This document shows positions 51,192 through 61,073 of a stretch of 64,000 nucleotides of DNA, piece by piece. Numbering within the stretch: position 1 is the first letter of the stretch; each line of letters starts with the position of its first letter. The translations under genes and the position numbers were made by a program. The stretch comes from Tateyamaria sp. Alg231-49 (GTDB taxonomy: Bacteria > Pseudomonadota > Alphaproteobacteria > Rhodobacterales > Rhodobacteraceae). The stretch covers positions 124,001-188,000 of the forward strand of contig NZ_FRFA01000008.1 of assembly GCF_900143535.1 (NCBI RefSeq), in the 5' to 3' direction. The notes under the pieces were generated by a model. It was not told where the DNA came from, made no database searches, and saw nothing but the letters and a program-made list of their open reading frames with translations.

Positions 51192-52802
51192 TTATCCCTG
51201 AACGGCGCGCAGGGCCACCCCTGCCTTGGACAGAGCGCGCCAGATTTGCGCATCCCGGCCATAGACGTCGCGGCGGTACTGTGTGCGCCTCTTAGGCGTG
51301 GTAAATGCAGTGCGGTAGATGATGTGCACGGGCACGGGGTTTTTCAGATCAACGCGGGTTTCACGACCTGTGGCAAGGACAGACTGGAAATAGGATTCCG
51401 GGTTCGATTCCTGCTTGGCCAAGAGCGCATAGGCAAAGTCGAACGGATCGGCCAAACGTACACAGCCGTGGCTGTAGGCGCGCGCTTCACGGGCAAAGAG
51501 GTTCTTGGCCGGCGTGTCATGCAGGTAGATGTTGTATGGGTTGGGGAACATGAACTTGACCAGACCCAGCGCATTGCCTTTGCTGGGAGGCTGACGCATC
51601 GCGTAGGGAAACGTCCGAGCCGTATACTGGGAAAAGTCTGCTGATCTGCGGTTCACTGCGCGCCCGCGGCTGTCCGTGATCTCGATATGACGCACGGCAT
51701 TGGGATCACGTTGAAGTGCGGGCAGATACTCGCCCACTACAATCGAGCGAGGCACATACCAGCTTGGGTTTACGACCATGAATTCCATGACATCGGAAAA
51801 CTCAACTGTGGGCCGGTCTTGCTTGTTCGCGCCCACGACTGAACGGGTAGAGAATGTCACCTTGCCATTGTCGACAATCTTGGCTGTGAAGTCGGGAATG
51901 TTGACGAGGACATGGCGTTTGCCGCGTTCCTGATTGACCCAACGCTCGCGCTCCATTGCAACGATGATGGATTGTAGGCGTTCCTGCACACCGGTGTTCA
52001 ACTCTTTCATTGTGCCAGCGCCAACGACACCGTCAGCCGCCAACCCATGGGCCAGTTGGAACTGCTGAACAGCCGCCTGCACAGACGTATCGTAGGCCTG
52101 CGTGTTGGTCCGTTTAAGGAACCCCATTGCGATCAGGCGATTGCGCAATGCCACAACTGATGCTCCGGACTGGCCGGGTTTCAGCGTTTTGGCTGGCACT
52201 TTCGCGCCCCACCCACCCTGAGCCAGCAAACGCTCCATGCGCAGCTTTTCCTTCATCAGGGCGTTGTATTCGGTCGTTTTCGGGGCCAACGCCTTGAAAA
52301 AACCATTGGGCGAGGATTTGGAAAAGTTCACGAGGTAGGACGTACGATCACGATATGGCACGGCACGCACGATGGATTTGTTCACGCGGGACGGAACCAG
52401 AACCCCTGTCTGCAAATCGCGGGCGTACTGCAGAAAGGTGCGGCTTAACTCAACCTCGACCAAGCCGCGGTCACGCTCGGTCTTAACAGCCTTCATCTTG
52501 GCTTGAAGCCCACCCGCATCATAACGCGCGGTTGGCAAACCGTGATTGCCTGCTTTTGAGAGCGCGGCAAACAGAGCTGTGCGGCGCTGGCGCTCGCGCC
52601 CCGACCGGCCAGTCCAAAGGCTTTCATACCCGTTTGCCTTGTAAAACGCGGAGATGTCGGCATCCCGTGCCGCCGCCTCGGCCACCGCCTGTTTAAACGC
52701 GGTGACCTGCGCAGTGGCATTCTGGGGAAAAGACGAAAACATCGTGCCCAAGGCCAATGCCAGCACAATCATCCAATGACGGGAAACAACGAAAAACATC
52801 AC
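51192..52802 (-). CDS. L,D-transpeptidase (YcbB/LdtD-like)
   Basis: A 536-residue exported enzyme. After the signal peptide (residues 1-31) come a scaffold domain, a peptidoglycan-binding segment (LKPGQSGASVVALRNRLIAMGFL, about 207-229) and the YkuD catalytic domain with the signature SHGCVRL near residue 430, whose cysteine is the nucleophile. It makes 3-3 cross-links in peptidoglycan. It is followed downstream by lpxD and lies divergently from another envelope gene, the DUF882 peptidase. Confidence 0.9.
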   Translation of the reverse strand: MMFFVVSRHWMIVLALALGTMFSSFPQNATAQVTAFKQAVAEAAARDADISAFYKANGYESLWTGRSGRERQRRTALFAALSKAGNHGLPTARYDAGGLQAKMKAVKTERDRGLVEVELSRTFLQYARDLQTGVLVPSRVNKSIVRAVPYRDRTSYLVNFSKSSPNGFFKALAPKTTEYNALMKEKLRMERLLAQGGWGAKVPAKTLKPGQSGASVVALRNRLIAMGFLKRTNTQAYDTSVQAAVQQFQLAHGLAADGVVGAGTMKELNTGVQERLQSIIVAMERERWVNQERGKRHVLVNIPDFTAKIVDNGKVTFSTRSVVGANKQDRPTVEFSDVMEFMVVNPSWYVPRSIVVGEYLPALQRDPNAVRHIEITDSRGRAVNRRSADFSQYTARTFPYAMRQPPSKGNALGLVKFMFPNPYNIYLHDTPAKNLFAREARAYSHGCVRLADPFDFAYALLAKQESNPESYFQSVLATGRETRVDLKNPVPVHIIYRTAFTTPKRRTQYRRDVYGRDAQIWRALSKAGVALRAVQG

Positions 52803-53115
52803 ACACCTCTAAGAAATAACAATTTCCAGTTGCGAAACAGTATCCCCAATCTGCCCGGAAGGTGTCCATTCACATTGATGTTGATGCGCCATTCCGGCCA
52901 CGCCTGATGCGTCGATGCATCGATCAGAGCCCTGCCGAACAAAATGCACATAAATCGCGCAGAATCCCGCCAATATGCCTTGCGAACAAACTTTCGACAG
53001 ATTCAGAGCTTGGTAAACGAATCAAGCTATGCAATAAACAGGGCGCATCTGGGGATAGATGACACAACGTCCGTGTAACATCATGGGCGGCAGGCGTACG
53101 GGACGGCGCAGTAAA

Positions 53116-53685
53116 ATGGCAAAATCTGACTCTACGGGCATATCCCGCCGGGCACTCCTTGGTGCATTTGCGGCGACCACCATCACAGCAGCACCCACTT
53201 TCTCCAAGGCCGCAGGCTTTTTGCGCGGATCGGGCGACATCCGGCGTCTGCGTATGTATTCGGGCCGCACCGGTGAACGGATCGACATGATCTACTGGAT
53301 CGAGGGCGATTACATCAAAGACGCGGTGAAGGAAGTGAACCACTTCATGCGTGACTGGCGTACGGGCCAAACCATTTCGATGGACTTGCGCAATGTCGAC
53401 ATCATGGCCGCTGCACACAACCTGCTCGACGTCAACGAACCTTATATGCTGCTGTCAGGCTACCGTAGCCCACAGACCAACGCGATGTTGCGTTCGCGCA
53501 GTCGGGGCGTGGCCAAAAACTCCCTACACATGAAAGGCCAGGCCGCAGACCTGCGCCTGTCCACGCGCTCGGTCAGCCAAATGGCGCGCGCGGCTGCCGC
53601 CTGCCGCGGCGGCGGCGTCGGGAAATACTCCGGCTCGAACTTCGTGCATATGGATTGCGGCGTGGTCCGCACTTGGGGCGGCTGA
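53116..53685 (+). CDS. Tat-exported DUF882 peptidase (YcbK/M15-like)
   Basis: A 189-residue protein whose N-terminus has a twin-arginine signal (SRRALLGAFAATT, from residue 10). The catalytic domain shows LSGYRSPQTNAML, NSLHMKGQAADLRL (HxxxxxxD) and NFVHMDCG, the zinc ligands of M15-type murein peptidases. The family trims peptidoglycan in the periplasm. The ATG at 53116 is closest to the signal; an earlier ATG at 53083 is possible. Confidence 0.85.
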   Translation: MAKSDSTGISRRALLGAFAATTITAAPTFSKAAGFLRGSGDIRRLRMYSGRTGERIDMIYWIEGDYIKDAVKEVNHFMRDWRTGQTISMDLRNVDIMAAAHNLLDVNEPYMLLSGYRSPQTNAMLRSRSRGVAKNSLHMKGQAADLRLSTRSVSQMARAAAACRGGGVGKYSGSNFVHMDCGVVRTWGG

Positions 53686-53749
53686 ACTCCTTAACGGACG
53701 TCTTTTAGCAATTGCGGTACAAGTGGCCGCTGGCTATACGACCTTTAAT

Positions 53750-53826
<77 letters not shown>

Positions 53827-54157
53827 TTAAATCCAACACTTAGCAGATGTCGCAGTGGTTCCGATTGGGCGATGATTCAATTTTGGTTCACTCTGATTTA
53901 CACAGGCGGTGATTGATCAACCATCTGTGGCTTCATTCTCTGTCAGTCGGTGCGAAGAAGACATAAACCTCACGTCCAAGCAGCAGTACTGTTTATGGAA
54001 CAGACCCATGCTGAAAACCCGCTTCTTGCTGTTGCAAAGACTGCTCGCGCGGATTTTGGGGCATTCGCTTTTGAGTCTTAGTGTCGAGACGACCAGCTTC
54101 AACAAAATCAAAAGTCCGACTTTCTCGCGAAAGACCGAACCGAAGTCGCCAACCTGT
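53827..54157. other. Gap after tRNA-Arg, no gene seen
   Basis: About 330 bp. A few short frames have weak composition. No integrase gene, direct repeat of the tRNA end or hairpin-plus-T terminator was found, so the tRNA does not appear to carry an element here. Confidence 0.35.
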
Positions 54158-55303
54158 TTAGATCAGCGACTTCAGCAGTGCAGTCGTATTTTCCGTGTTC
54201 ATCTCAACCGGATTTCCGCCTGTGCTCGGATCAGACAGAGCGCCCGCCACAATGCGTTCGATATCCGGATTAGTGACGCCAAGGTCTGTGAGATTTTTTG
54301 GCACGCCAAGCCGAGTGTTCAGCGCATCAACATAAGCGCAGAACCCGTCAAAACCGCCAGCGATCCCCAAGTAGTTTGCAGCATCCGTCAGAACACCCGT
54401 GATGGCCGGTTTGTTGAACTGCAAAACGGCAGGCATACAGACTGCATTCGTTGTGCCGTGATGGGTGTGATAGATCGCACCAATTGGGTGAGATAACGCA
54501 TGAATCGCGCCCAGACCCTTTTGAAAGGCAGTGGCCCCCATTGCGGCGGCTGACATCATGTGCGCACGTGCCTCAAGGTCACTCCCATCGTCATAGGCAC
54601 GCGGCAGGTATTCTTTCACAAGCCGCATGCCTTCCAATGCCATGCCTTGCGACATCGGATGATAGTGCGGCGAACAGAATGCCTCGACACAATGCGCAAA
54701 GGCGTCCAGTCCGGTCCCTGCTGTGATGAACTTCGGCATACCAACGGTCAGTTCCGGGTCACAAATTACCACTGCCGGCAGGAACTTGGGGTGAAAGATG
54801 ATCTTTTTTTCTTCTGTTTCCGAGTTGGTGATGACAGACGCGCGGCCTACTTCGGACCCTGTTCCAGCTGTTGTTGGCACCGCCACAATGGGCGCGATGG
54901 CACTCGCATCAGCGCGGGTCCAATAATCGCCAACATCTTCAAAATCCCACAACGGTCGTGTCTGTCCGGCCAGAAACGCAACTAGCTTTCCAAGGTCCAA
55001 CCCAGAACCACCGCCAAAGGCGACCACCCCGTCGTGTCCGCCATCTTTGAACGCCTGAACGCCAGCAGCGGCGTTCTTTTCGTTTGGGTTCGGATCAACG
55101 TCGGCAAATATTGCACGGCCCAACCCGGCGGCTTCGAGCAGGTCCAACGTTTTTGCGGTAATCTCCATTTCAGCCAAGCCGCGATCGGTGATCAACAAAG
55201 GGTTTTTGATTCCGGCGGCCGCGCAAGCATCACCGATTTCCGAGATGCGCCCTGCCCCAAAACGGACAGCAGTTGGGTAAGACCAATTTGCAGTAAGAGA
55301 CAT
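54158..55303 (-). CDS. Iron-containing alcohol dehydrogenase
   Basis: A 381-residue group III (Fe-type) alcohol dehydrogenase. The NAD-binding turn is FGGGSGLDLGK (about 96-106), VPTTAGTGSEVG follows, and metal-type residues lie in GTGLDAFAHCVEAF and AIHALSHPIGAIYHTHHG. It is the last gene of the leftward operon and would oxidise a hydroxyl group to an aldehyde, followed by the adjacent aldehyde dehydrogenase. The substrate is suggested by context only. Confidence 0.9.
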   Translation of the reverse strand: MSLTANWSYPTAVRFGAGRISEIGDACAAAGIKNPLLITDRGLAEMEITAKTLDLLEAAGLGRAIFADVDPNPNEKNAAAGVQAFKDGGHDGVVAFGGGSGLDLGKLVAFLAGQTRPLWDFEDVGDYWTRADASAIAPIVAVPTTAGTGSEVGRASVITNSETEEKKIIFHPKFLPAVVICDPELTVGMPKFITAGTGLDAFAHCVEAFCSPHYHPMSQGMALEGMRLVKEYLPRAYDDGSDLEARAHMMSAAAMGATAFQKGLGAIHALSHPIGAIYHTHHGTTNAVCMPAVLQFNKPAITGVLTDAANYLGIAGGFDGFCAYVDALNTRLGVPKNLTDLGVTNPDIERIVAGALSDPSTGGNPVEMNTENTTALLKSLI

Positions 55304-55307
55304 GGGT

Positions 55308-56675
55308 TTACCCCTTTTTGAGATGATAGGATTTTGGACGCGTCAGGTTGTGATAGCCGATGACAGACAGCCCCCCGCCACGCCCGGTGTCCTTGCACCC
55401 AGTCCAGCAAAGCGCAGGATCAAGATAATCGGCACGGTTCATAAAGACAGTTCCCGTTTGAATCTGATCTGCGATGTTTTCGGCCCGCGCGACGTCTTTT
55501 GTCCACACTGATGCGGTCAAGCCGAACTGGCTGTCATTCATCAGCTCAATCGCCTGTGCGTCATCCTTCACAGGCATGATACCGACAACAGGCCCAAAGC
55601 TTTCGTCGCGCATCACGCGCATATCGTGGCTCACGTTCGTGAGAATTTGCGGCGTTAGGTACGCGCCGCCGTCGTCCTGAGCAAAAGTTTCGATGTGGGC
55701 GGTTGCACCGGCTGCTATGGCCTCAGCAATTTGTGCGCGCACCTCATCGGCAAAGCGTTTATGTGCCATCGGTCCAATCGTGGTCTCAGCATTCAGAGGA
55801 TCACCGAGTGTGTAGCCGTTGACGATTTTGATCGCCTTTTCAACGAATGCATCAAAGTGGCGTTCGGCCACATAAATGCGCTCGATCCCGCAACAGCATT
55901 GACCAGAGTTGAACATCGCACCGTCGATCAAAGTTTCGGCCGCAGCATCGACGTCTGCGTCATCGCTAACATAGCCCGGATCTTTCCCGCCCAGTTCAAG
56001 CCCGAGCCCCGTGAACGTGCCTGCAGCTGCGCGTTCGATCGCCTGACCGCCTCCAACCGAACCTGTGAAATTCACAAAACCAAACGATTTGGCGGCGATA
56101 AGGCCAGCGGTCGTTTCATGATCGAGGAATACATTCTGAAACACGTCTTTGGGTACGCCTGCGGCATGAAACGCCTCGGCCAAGTGTTCACCAACGAGCG
56201 GCGTTTGGCTCGCATGTTTCAGCATGACTGTGTTGCCCGCAATCAGGGCGGGCGCAACTGTATTGATCGCAGTCATATACGGGTAGTTCCAAGGTGCGAC
56301 GACCAGAACAACGCCATGTGGCACACGTTTGATCACACGGCGGAACGCATCGCTGTCTTCTATTGTGATGTCTGCCAAAGCCTCGGTTGCGATGTCGGCC
56401 ATATAGCTGGCACGCTCCTCAAAGCCACCGAACTCGCCGCCGTAACGCACTGGTCGCCCCATCTGGCGCGCCAGATCCGGGACGATGCGGTCATTCATAT
56501 CGCCGATAATCGCGACCGCAGCACGCACCAGCGCAATGCGGTCGTCTAGCGGCCGCGCTGCCCAGTCGGATTGTGCGGCGCGGGCGCGTTCGGTTGCAGC
56601 TTGGGCCGCCTCATAAGACAGTGTTTCGCGTTCGGCAAAAACGCTGCCGTCGATGGGTGAAATACAGCGGATCAT
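55308..56675 (-). CDS. NAD(P)-dependent aldehyde dehydrogenase
   Basis: A 455-residue aldehyde dehydrogenase with the catalytic glutamate in LELGGKDPGYV and the cysteine in FNSGQCCCGIERI (three successive cysteines). VVAPWNYPYM is the cofactor-site block. The start at 56675 has AAGGG seven bases upstream and lies one base after the stop of the ligase gene. It probably oxidises the aldehyde made by the neighbouring alcohol dehydrogenase. Confidence 0.9.
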   Translation of the reverse strand: MIRCISPIDGSVFAERETLSYEAAQAATERARAAQSDWAARPLDDRIALVRAAVAIIGDMNDRIVPDLARQMGRPVRYGGEFGGFEERASYMADIATEALADITIEDSDAFRRVIKRVPHGVVLVVAPWNYPYMTAINTVAPALIAGNTVMLKHASQTPLVGEHLAEAFHAAGVPKDVFQNVFLDHETTAGLIAAKSFGFVNFTGSVGGGQAIERAAAGTFTGLGLELGGKDPGYVSDDADVDAAAETLIDGAMFNSGQCCCGIERIYVAERHFDAFVEKAIKIVNGYTLGDPLNAETTIGPMAHKRFADEVRAQIAEAIAAGATAHIETFAQDDGGAYLTPQILTNVSHDMRVMRDESFGPVVGIMPVKDDAQAIELMNDSQFGLTASVWTKDVARAENIADQIQTGTVFMNRADYLDPALCWTGCKDTGRGGGLSVIGYHNLTRPKSYHLKKG

Positions 56676-56676
56676 G

Positions 56677-58041
56677 TCAGGCCCTTTCAAAACCACGCGC
56701 GATTTCCCAATCGGTCACGACGCGGTCATACTCTTCTTGTTCCCATTCAGCGCAACGGGTGTAGTGGTCAATCACAGCGTCCCCCATCGCTTCGCGCAAG
56801 AATTTGGAATTGCGCAACGTTTCCGTCGCCGCGCGCAATGTCTGTGGGATGTCAGCAGCTTTGGAATCTTCGTAAACATCGCCTTTGGTTGGTGATGCCA
56901 GTGACATTTTGTCTTCGATCCCCTTGATGCCAGCTGCCAGCATGGCGGCTTGCGCCAGGTACGGGTTCAAATCCGACCCGCCAATGCGACATTCAACGCG
57001 CACGCCTTTGGTCCCGTCCCCACACAGACGGAAACCGGCTGTGCGGTTGTCTACGGACCAAACCGTTTTTGTCGGGGCAAAGGTACCTTTGGCGAAGCGC
57101 TTGTAGCTGTTGATATAGGGAGCCAGAAAAAACGTGTAATCTGGCGCATAGGCAATCAACCCGGCCATGTAATGTTGCATCAGCTTTGACATGCCAAGGT
57201 CAGCGTTCTCGTCATAAAACATCGGCTTTCCATCTTGCCACAAAGACTGATGCACGTGGCTGGAACTGCCGACTTTGTCATGGTGCCATTTGGGTAGGAA
57301 AGTCGCGGCATGGCCCTGCTGCCACGCGATTTCCTTGATGCCGTTTTTGGCGATCGTGTGGTGGTCTGCGCAATCAAGTGCTGCGCTGTAGCGGATGTTT
57401 AACTCTTCCTGACCGGTCTCTGCTTCGCCTTTTGAGTTCTCAATCGGCAGACCCGCATTGAAAAGGTGATTGCGGATAGGACGCATCACACCTTCTTCTT
57501 TGGTGGTCTGCAAAATCGCATAGTCTTCGTTGTATCCGCTGATCGGGACTAGATCCCGAAAGCCGCCTTTTCGGATATCGTCAAAGGAGTGTTCGAACAG
57601 GAAAAACTCAAGCTCGGTCGCCATCATCGCATCAAACCCAAGCTCTTTCAGGCGGGCTATTTGCGCTTTGAGCACTTGGCGAGGAGAGTGCGGGACAGGT
57701 TTATGTGTGTGATGATCCAGAATATCGCACAGAACCATTGCTGTGCCTTCCAGCCAAGGCAACACCCGGATCGTATTCAGGTCTGGCGCCATGATGTAAT
57801 CGCCATAGCCTTTTTCCCAGCTGCTTGCGGCATATCCATCCGGGGTAGCCATCTCTAAATCCGTTGCAAGCAGATAGTTGCAGCAATGGGTTTCCTTAAA
57901 CGAAGTTTCGACGAAGTTCACCGCGTGAAACCGCTTGCCCATAAGGCGACCCTGCATATCGGGGAAACAGACCAGAACGGTATCAATTGTGCCGTCGCCG
58001 GCGCGGGACCTCAGGTCGTCAAAACTCAGTTTGCCTTGCAT
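56677..58041 (-). CDS. Glutamine-synthetase-like gamma-glutamyl ligase (PuuA-like)
   Basis: A 454-residue member of the glutamine synthetase superfamily: N-terminal beta-grasp part (FPDMQGRLMGKRFHAVNF, 26-43), ATELEFFLFE metal site, GSSSHVHQSLW, and NRTAGFRLCGDGTKGVRVECRIGGSDLNPYLA. Members such as PuuA join glutamate to polyamines or amino alcohols. With alcohol and aldehyde dehydrogenases and an amidohydrolase-type gene in one operon, it most likely gamma-glutamylates an amine that is then oxidised. It is not the housekeeping GlnA type. Confidence 0.87.
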   Translation of the reverse strand: MQGKLSFDDLRSRAGDGTIDTVLVCFPDMQGRLMGKRFHAVNFVETSFKETHCCNYLLATDLEMATPDGYAASSWEKGYGDYIMAPDLNTIRVLPWLEGTAMVLCDILDHHTHKPVPHSPRQVLKAQIARLKELGFDAMMATELEFFLFEHSFDDIRKGGFRDLVPISGYNEDYAILQTTKEEGVMRPIRNHLFNAGLPIENSKGEAETGQEELNIRYSAALDCADHHTIAKNGIKEIAWQQGHAATFLPKWHHDKVGSSSHVHQSLWQDGKPMFYDENADLGMSKLMQHYMAGLIAYAPDYTFFLAPYINSYKRFAKGTFAPTKTVWSVDNRTAGFRLCGDGTKGVRVECRIGGSDLNPYLAQAAMLAAGIKGIEDKMSLASPTKGDVYEDSKAADIPQTLRAATETLRNSKFLREAMGDAVIDHYTRCAEWEQEEYDRVVTDWEIARGFERA

Positions 58042-58096
58042 GGTACTCTCTCACTTCAGAACGCGGGGACGACGCGTCGCCGTCCCCACTTGTTGT

Positions 58097-59131
58097 TTAA
58101 CCGTAGCGATACGGGCGGCCAGCTTTGACCATGTCTGCGTTGTACTTCTTGAAGATTTCAACGACTTTGCGCTTGGTGTCGCTTTCGGATGCGATTTCTT
58201 CCCAGAAGACTTGCGCCGCGTCTTCGACTTGCGCCCATTCCTCATCAGGGATCGTGGTCAGCTCCATTTTCGGGCCATTCACACGCAGGTCGGCTTCACC
58301 ACCCCAATACCAGTGCTGGCGATAGTAGTGCGATTGCTCGCAGCACACCTGGAACAGAGTTTTCAGATCTTCTGGCAGTTCGTTCCAGCGGTCCATATTG
58401 GCAAAGAAGTGACCGATCCAAGCGCCCGAAATGTTGTTGGTCAGGAAGTAGTTCGTCACGTCTGCCCAGCCCACAGTGTAGTCTTCTGTGATGCCCGACC
58501 ATGCGATGCCGTCAAGCTCGCCGGTTTGTACCGCAACTTCGATATCTTCCCATGGCAAGTTCACAGGAACCACACCAAATTGGCTAAGGAAGCGACCAGC
58601 CGTCGGGAACGTAAAGATCCGCTTGCCCTTCAAGTCCTCAAGGCTGCGGATTGGATCCTTGGTCGCAAAGTGGCAAGGGTCCCAAGCGCCAGCGCTGACG
58701 TGTTTTACACCAACAGCGGCGTATTCTTCGGCCCAGATTTCATTCAGGCCATAACGGTTGAACAACACCGGTACGTCGAGAGAATAGCGCGACCCGAACG
58801 GAAAATACCCGCCGAAAACGGTCACTTCAGTCGGCGACGCCATTGAGTCGTCATCGGATTGCACCGCATCAATCGTTCCGCGCTGCATCGCTTGGAACAA
58901 TTCTCCTGTGGGCACCAGTTGATCCGCATAGAACAGTTCAATCTGCATGCGGTCGCCTGCAATCTCGTTGAACATCTTGATCGCAGGGTCAATGACTTCG
59001 GCGGCCAAAGCGGCGCCAGCGTATGTCTGCATCCGCCACTTGATCGTGCTTTGTGCCAGCGCCGGGGCGCCCAATGCAGCTGCCGGGGCCGCGACTGCAG
59101 CACCTTTAATAAACTTACGTCTCGTAGTCAT
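58097..59131 (-). CDS. dctP: TRAP transporter substrate-binding protein (DctP)
   Basis: A 344-residue periplasmic solute receptor. The N-terminus MTTRRKFIKGAAVAAPAAALGAPALA is a twin-arginine-style signal. The receptor fold starts IKWRMQTYAGAALAAEVIDPAIKMFNEIAGDRMQIELFYADQLVP. Its ligand is unknown; many TRAP receptors bind carboxylates, but others bind ectoine or taurine-like zwitterions. It is the third of three TRAP genes in the order Q, M, P. Confidence 0.9.
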   Translation of the reverse strand: MTTRRKFIKGAAVAAPAAALGAPALAQSTIKWRMQTYAGAALAAEVIDPAIKMFNEIAGDRMQIELFYADQLVPTGELFQAMQRGTIDAVQSDDDSMASPTEVTVFGGYFPFGSRYSLDVPVLFNRYGLNEIWAEEYAAVGVKHVSAGAWDPCHFATKDPIRSLEDLKGKRIFTFPTAGRFLSQFGVVPVNLPWEDIEVAVQTGELDGIAWSGITEDYTVGWADVTNYFLTNNISGAWIGHFFANMDRWNELPEDLKTLFQVCCEQSHYYRQHWYWGGEADLRVNGPKMELTTIPDEEWAQVEDAAQVFWEEIASESDTKRKVVEIFKKYNADMVKAGRPYRYG

Positions 59132-59178
59132 TTAAGTTCTCCTTGTTGATTTAGTGCCGGTTGGCCCGGCTTATGAGT

Positions 59179-60504
59179 TCATTTGCCGTAAACATAGTCG
59201 GGCAACCAAGTCGCCAAACCGGGGAAGACCATCACGAGCGTCAGGGCAAAAACCATGACCAGTACGAATGGAGTGATGGAACTGTAGATATCGCGCAGCG
59301 AAATTTCGGGCGGAGCCATGGCCCGCATCAGGAACAAATTATAACCGAATGGCGGCGTCATGTAGGCAATCTGGGTCGTGATCGTGTAAAGGATTCCGTA
59401 CCAGATCAGATCGAAGCCAAGTGCACCCACCAACGGCACATAGAGAGGCGCGACAATCACCAGCATAGCTGTATCATCCAAAAATGTCCCCATCAGGATA
59501 AAGCTAAGCTGCATCAAGATCAGGATCATCCACGGGCTGAGATTCAGCTTTTCTGTGAACAGGCCTTCGATTGCCTTAACCGCGCCAAGCCCGTCAAAAA
59601 CGGCCCCGAACGCCAAGGCGGCAAGGATAATCCACATGAACATGCACGTGATGCCCAGCGTATTGCGGACAGAGTTTTCGAACACTTCGCGGGTCATGCG
59701 CCCTTTGACGACAGCCGCGAGAAACGCAGTGATTGCGCCTATGGCAGAACTTTCGACCAACGAAGTCCATCCATTCACAAATGGCACCATCATGGTTGCA
59801 AAGATCACCAGCGGCAAAAGCCCGGCACGCAAAAGCCGCAGCTTTTCAGCGCGTGGCATATCGCGATCTGCATCGTCCAGCACCGGGCCAAGTGCGGGGT
59901 TCAAGCGGCAGCGCACAGCAATGTAGACGATGAACATCGTGGCCATCATCAGACCCGGTACAATCCCAGCCAACCAAAGTTGGCCAACAGGCTGACGCGC
60001 GATCATCGCATAGAGCACCAGCACGACAGAAGGTGGAACAAGAATACCTAGCGACGAACCGGCCTGAATGACCCCAGTCACCATGCGTTTGTCATATCCA
60101 CGCTTCAAAAGTTCAGGCAGCGCGATCGTTGCGCCGATGGCCATGCCGGCAACGCTCAAACCATTCATCGCAGAAATCAGAACCATGAGCCCGATTGTCC
60201 CAATCGCCAAGCCGCCTCGCAGGCCTCCCATCCACACATGGAACATGCGGTAAAGATCATCGGCGATCTTCGATTCCGACAACACGTAGCCCATGAAAAT
60301 GAACATCGGCAGCGTCAGCAGCGGGAACCATTTCATCAACTTCATGGCCGCAGCAAACCCAAGGTCAAACCCGCCTTTGTCACCCCACAGGAACAAAGCT
60401 GCCACAACTGCAATGAACCCAATCGCGCCGAATACTCTCTGACCAGTCAGCAGCATCAACATCATGGTCGAAAACATCAAAGTAGCGATAACTTCGTAAG
60501 ACAT
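59179..60504 (-). CDS. dctM: TRAP transporter large permease (DctM)
   Basis: A 441-residue membrane protein with about 12 hydrophobic segments. GMAIGATIALPELLKRGYDKRMVTGVIQAGSSLGILVPPSVVLVLYAMI is the conserved core, and the Na+-coupled DctM family pattern continues to the end. The start at 60504 overlaps the dctQ stop (TGATG); a longer frame upstream would run inside dctQ. Confidence 0.92.
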   Translation of the reverse strand: MSYEVIATLMFSTMMLMLLTGQRVFGAIGFIAVVAALFLWGDKGGFDLGFAAAMKLMKWFPLLTLPMFIFMGYVLSESKIADDLYRMFHVWMGGLRGGLAIGTIGLMVLISAMNGLSVAGMAIGATIALPELLKRGYDKRMVTGVIQAGSSLGILVPPSVVLVLYAMIARQPVGQLWLAGIVPGLMMATMFIVYIAVRCRLNPALGPVLDDADRDMPRAEKLRLLRAGLLPLVIFATMMVPFVNGWTSLVESSAIGAITAFLAAVVKGRMTREVFENSVRNTLGITCMFMWIILAALAFGAVFDGLGAVKAIEGLFTEKLNLSPWMILILMQLSFILMGTFLDDTAMLVIVAPLYVPLVGALGFDLIWYGILYTITTQIAYMTPPFGYNLFLMRAMAPPEISLRDIYSSITPFVLVMVFALTLVMVFPGLATWLPDYVYGK

Positions 60505-61073
60505 CAGACTTCGCCCCCTTTGAGACGAATGATGTCTTTGAACAGCTCTGAAACGCACTGCAGGATCATCAAAAAGAAACCGAGGATCATGACTGCTTTG
60601 ACGGGCCACAGATATGGGCGCCACGCAGAAGAAGATCGTTCCAACCGGCCAACCTCTTCGCTCCCGGTGATGAGCCCGGCAAAGAACGAGAAAGGTTCCG
60701 TTTTCCAGTACCCTAGCGAATAAGCCGTCGAGCTGACCGACCCATAAAACAGGACGCACAAATAGAAGATCAGCAGTAAGATCGTGACGGTATCAAACCA
60801 GGCTTTCCGTCGCACACTCCAGTTGCCGTAAAGCAGATCCATCCGCACGTTCGAGCCAAGTTGAATGGAGTACGGTCCGCCGAGAATATAGTATCCGACC
60901 ATCACAAATTGCGCCATTTCAAGCGTCCAAAGCGTTGGCAAAAAGAATGTCTTGCTGATGGAAGACCAAAGCAGAATGCCCATAAGCACAAAGATGCCGT
61001 ACATCATCACGCGGCCAAGCCGAAAGTTTACAGCATCGACGCTGCGAATATATCCGCGCATCACGCCTTGCAT
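60504..61073 (-). CDS. dctQ: TRAP transporter small permease (DctQ)
   Basis: A 189-residue membrane protein with four hydrophobic segments; the start at 61073 has AGGAG seven bases upstream and lies inside the end of the amidohydrolase gene (13-bp overlap). VRMDLLYGNW and EMAQFVMVGYYILGGPYSIQLGSNVRMD are typical of DctQ. Confidence 0.9.
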   Translation of the reverse strand: MQGVMRGYIRSVDAVNFRLGRVMMYGIFVLMGILLWSSISKTFFLPTLWTLEMAQFVMVGYYILGGPYSIQLGSNVRMDLLYGNWSVRRKAWFDTVTILLLIFYLCVLFYGSVSSTAYSLGYWKTEPFSFFAGLITGSEEVGRLERSSSAWRPYLWPVKAVMILGFFLMILQCVSELFKDIIRLKGGEV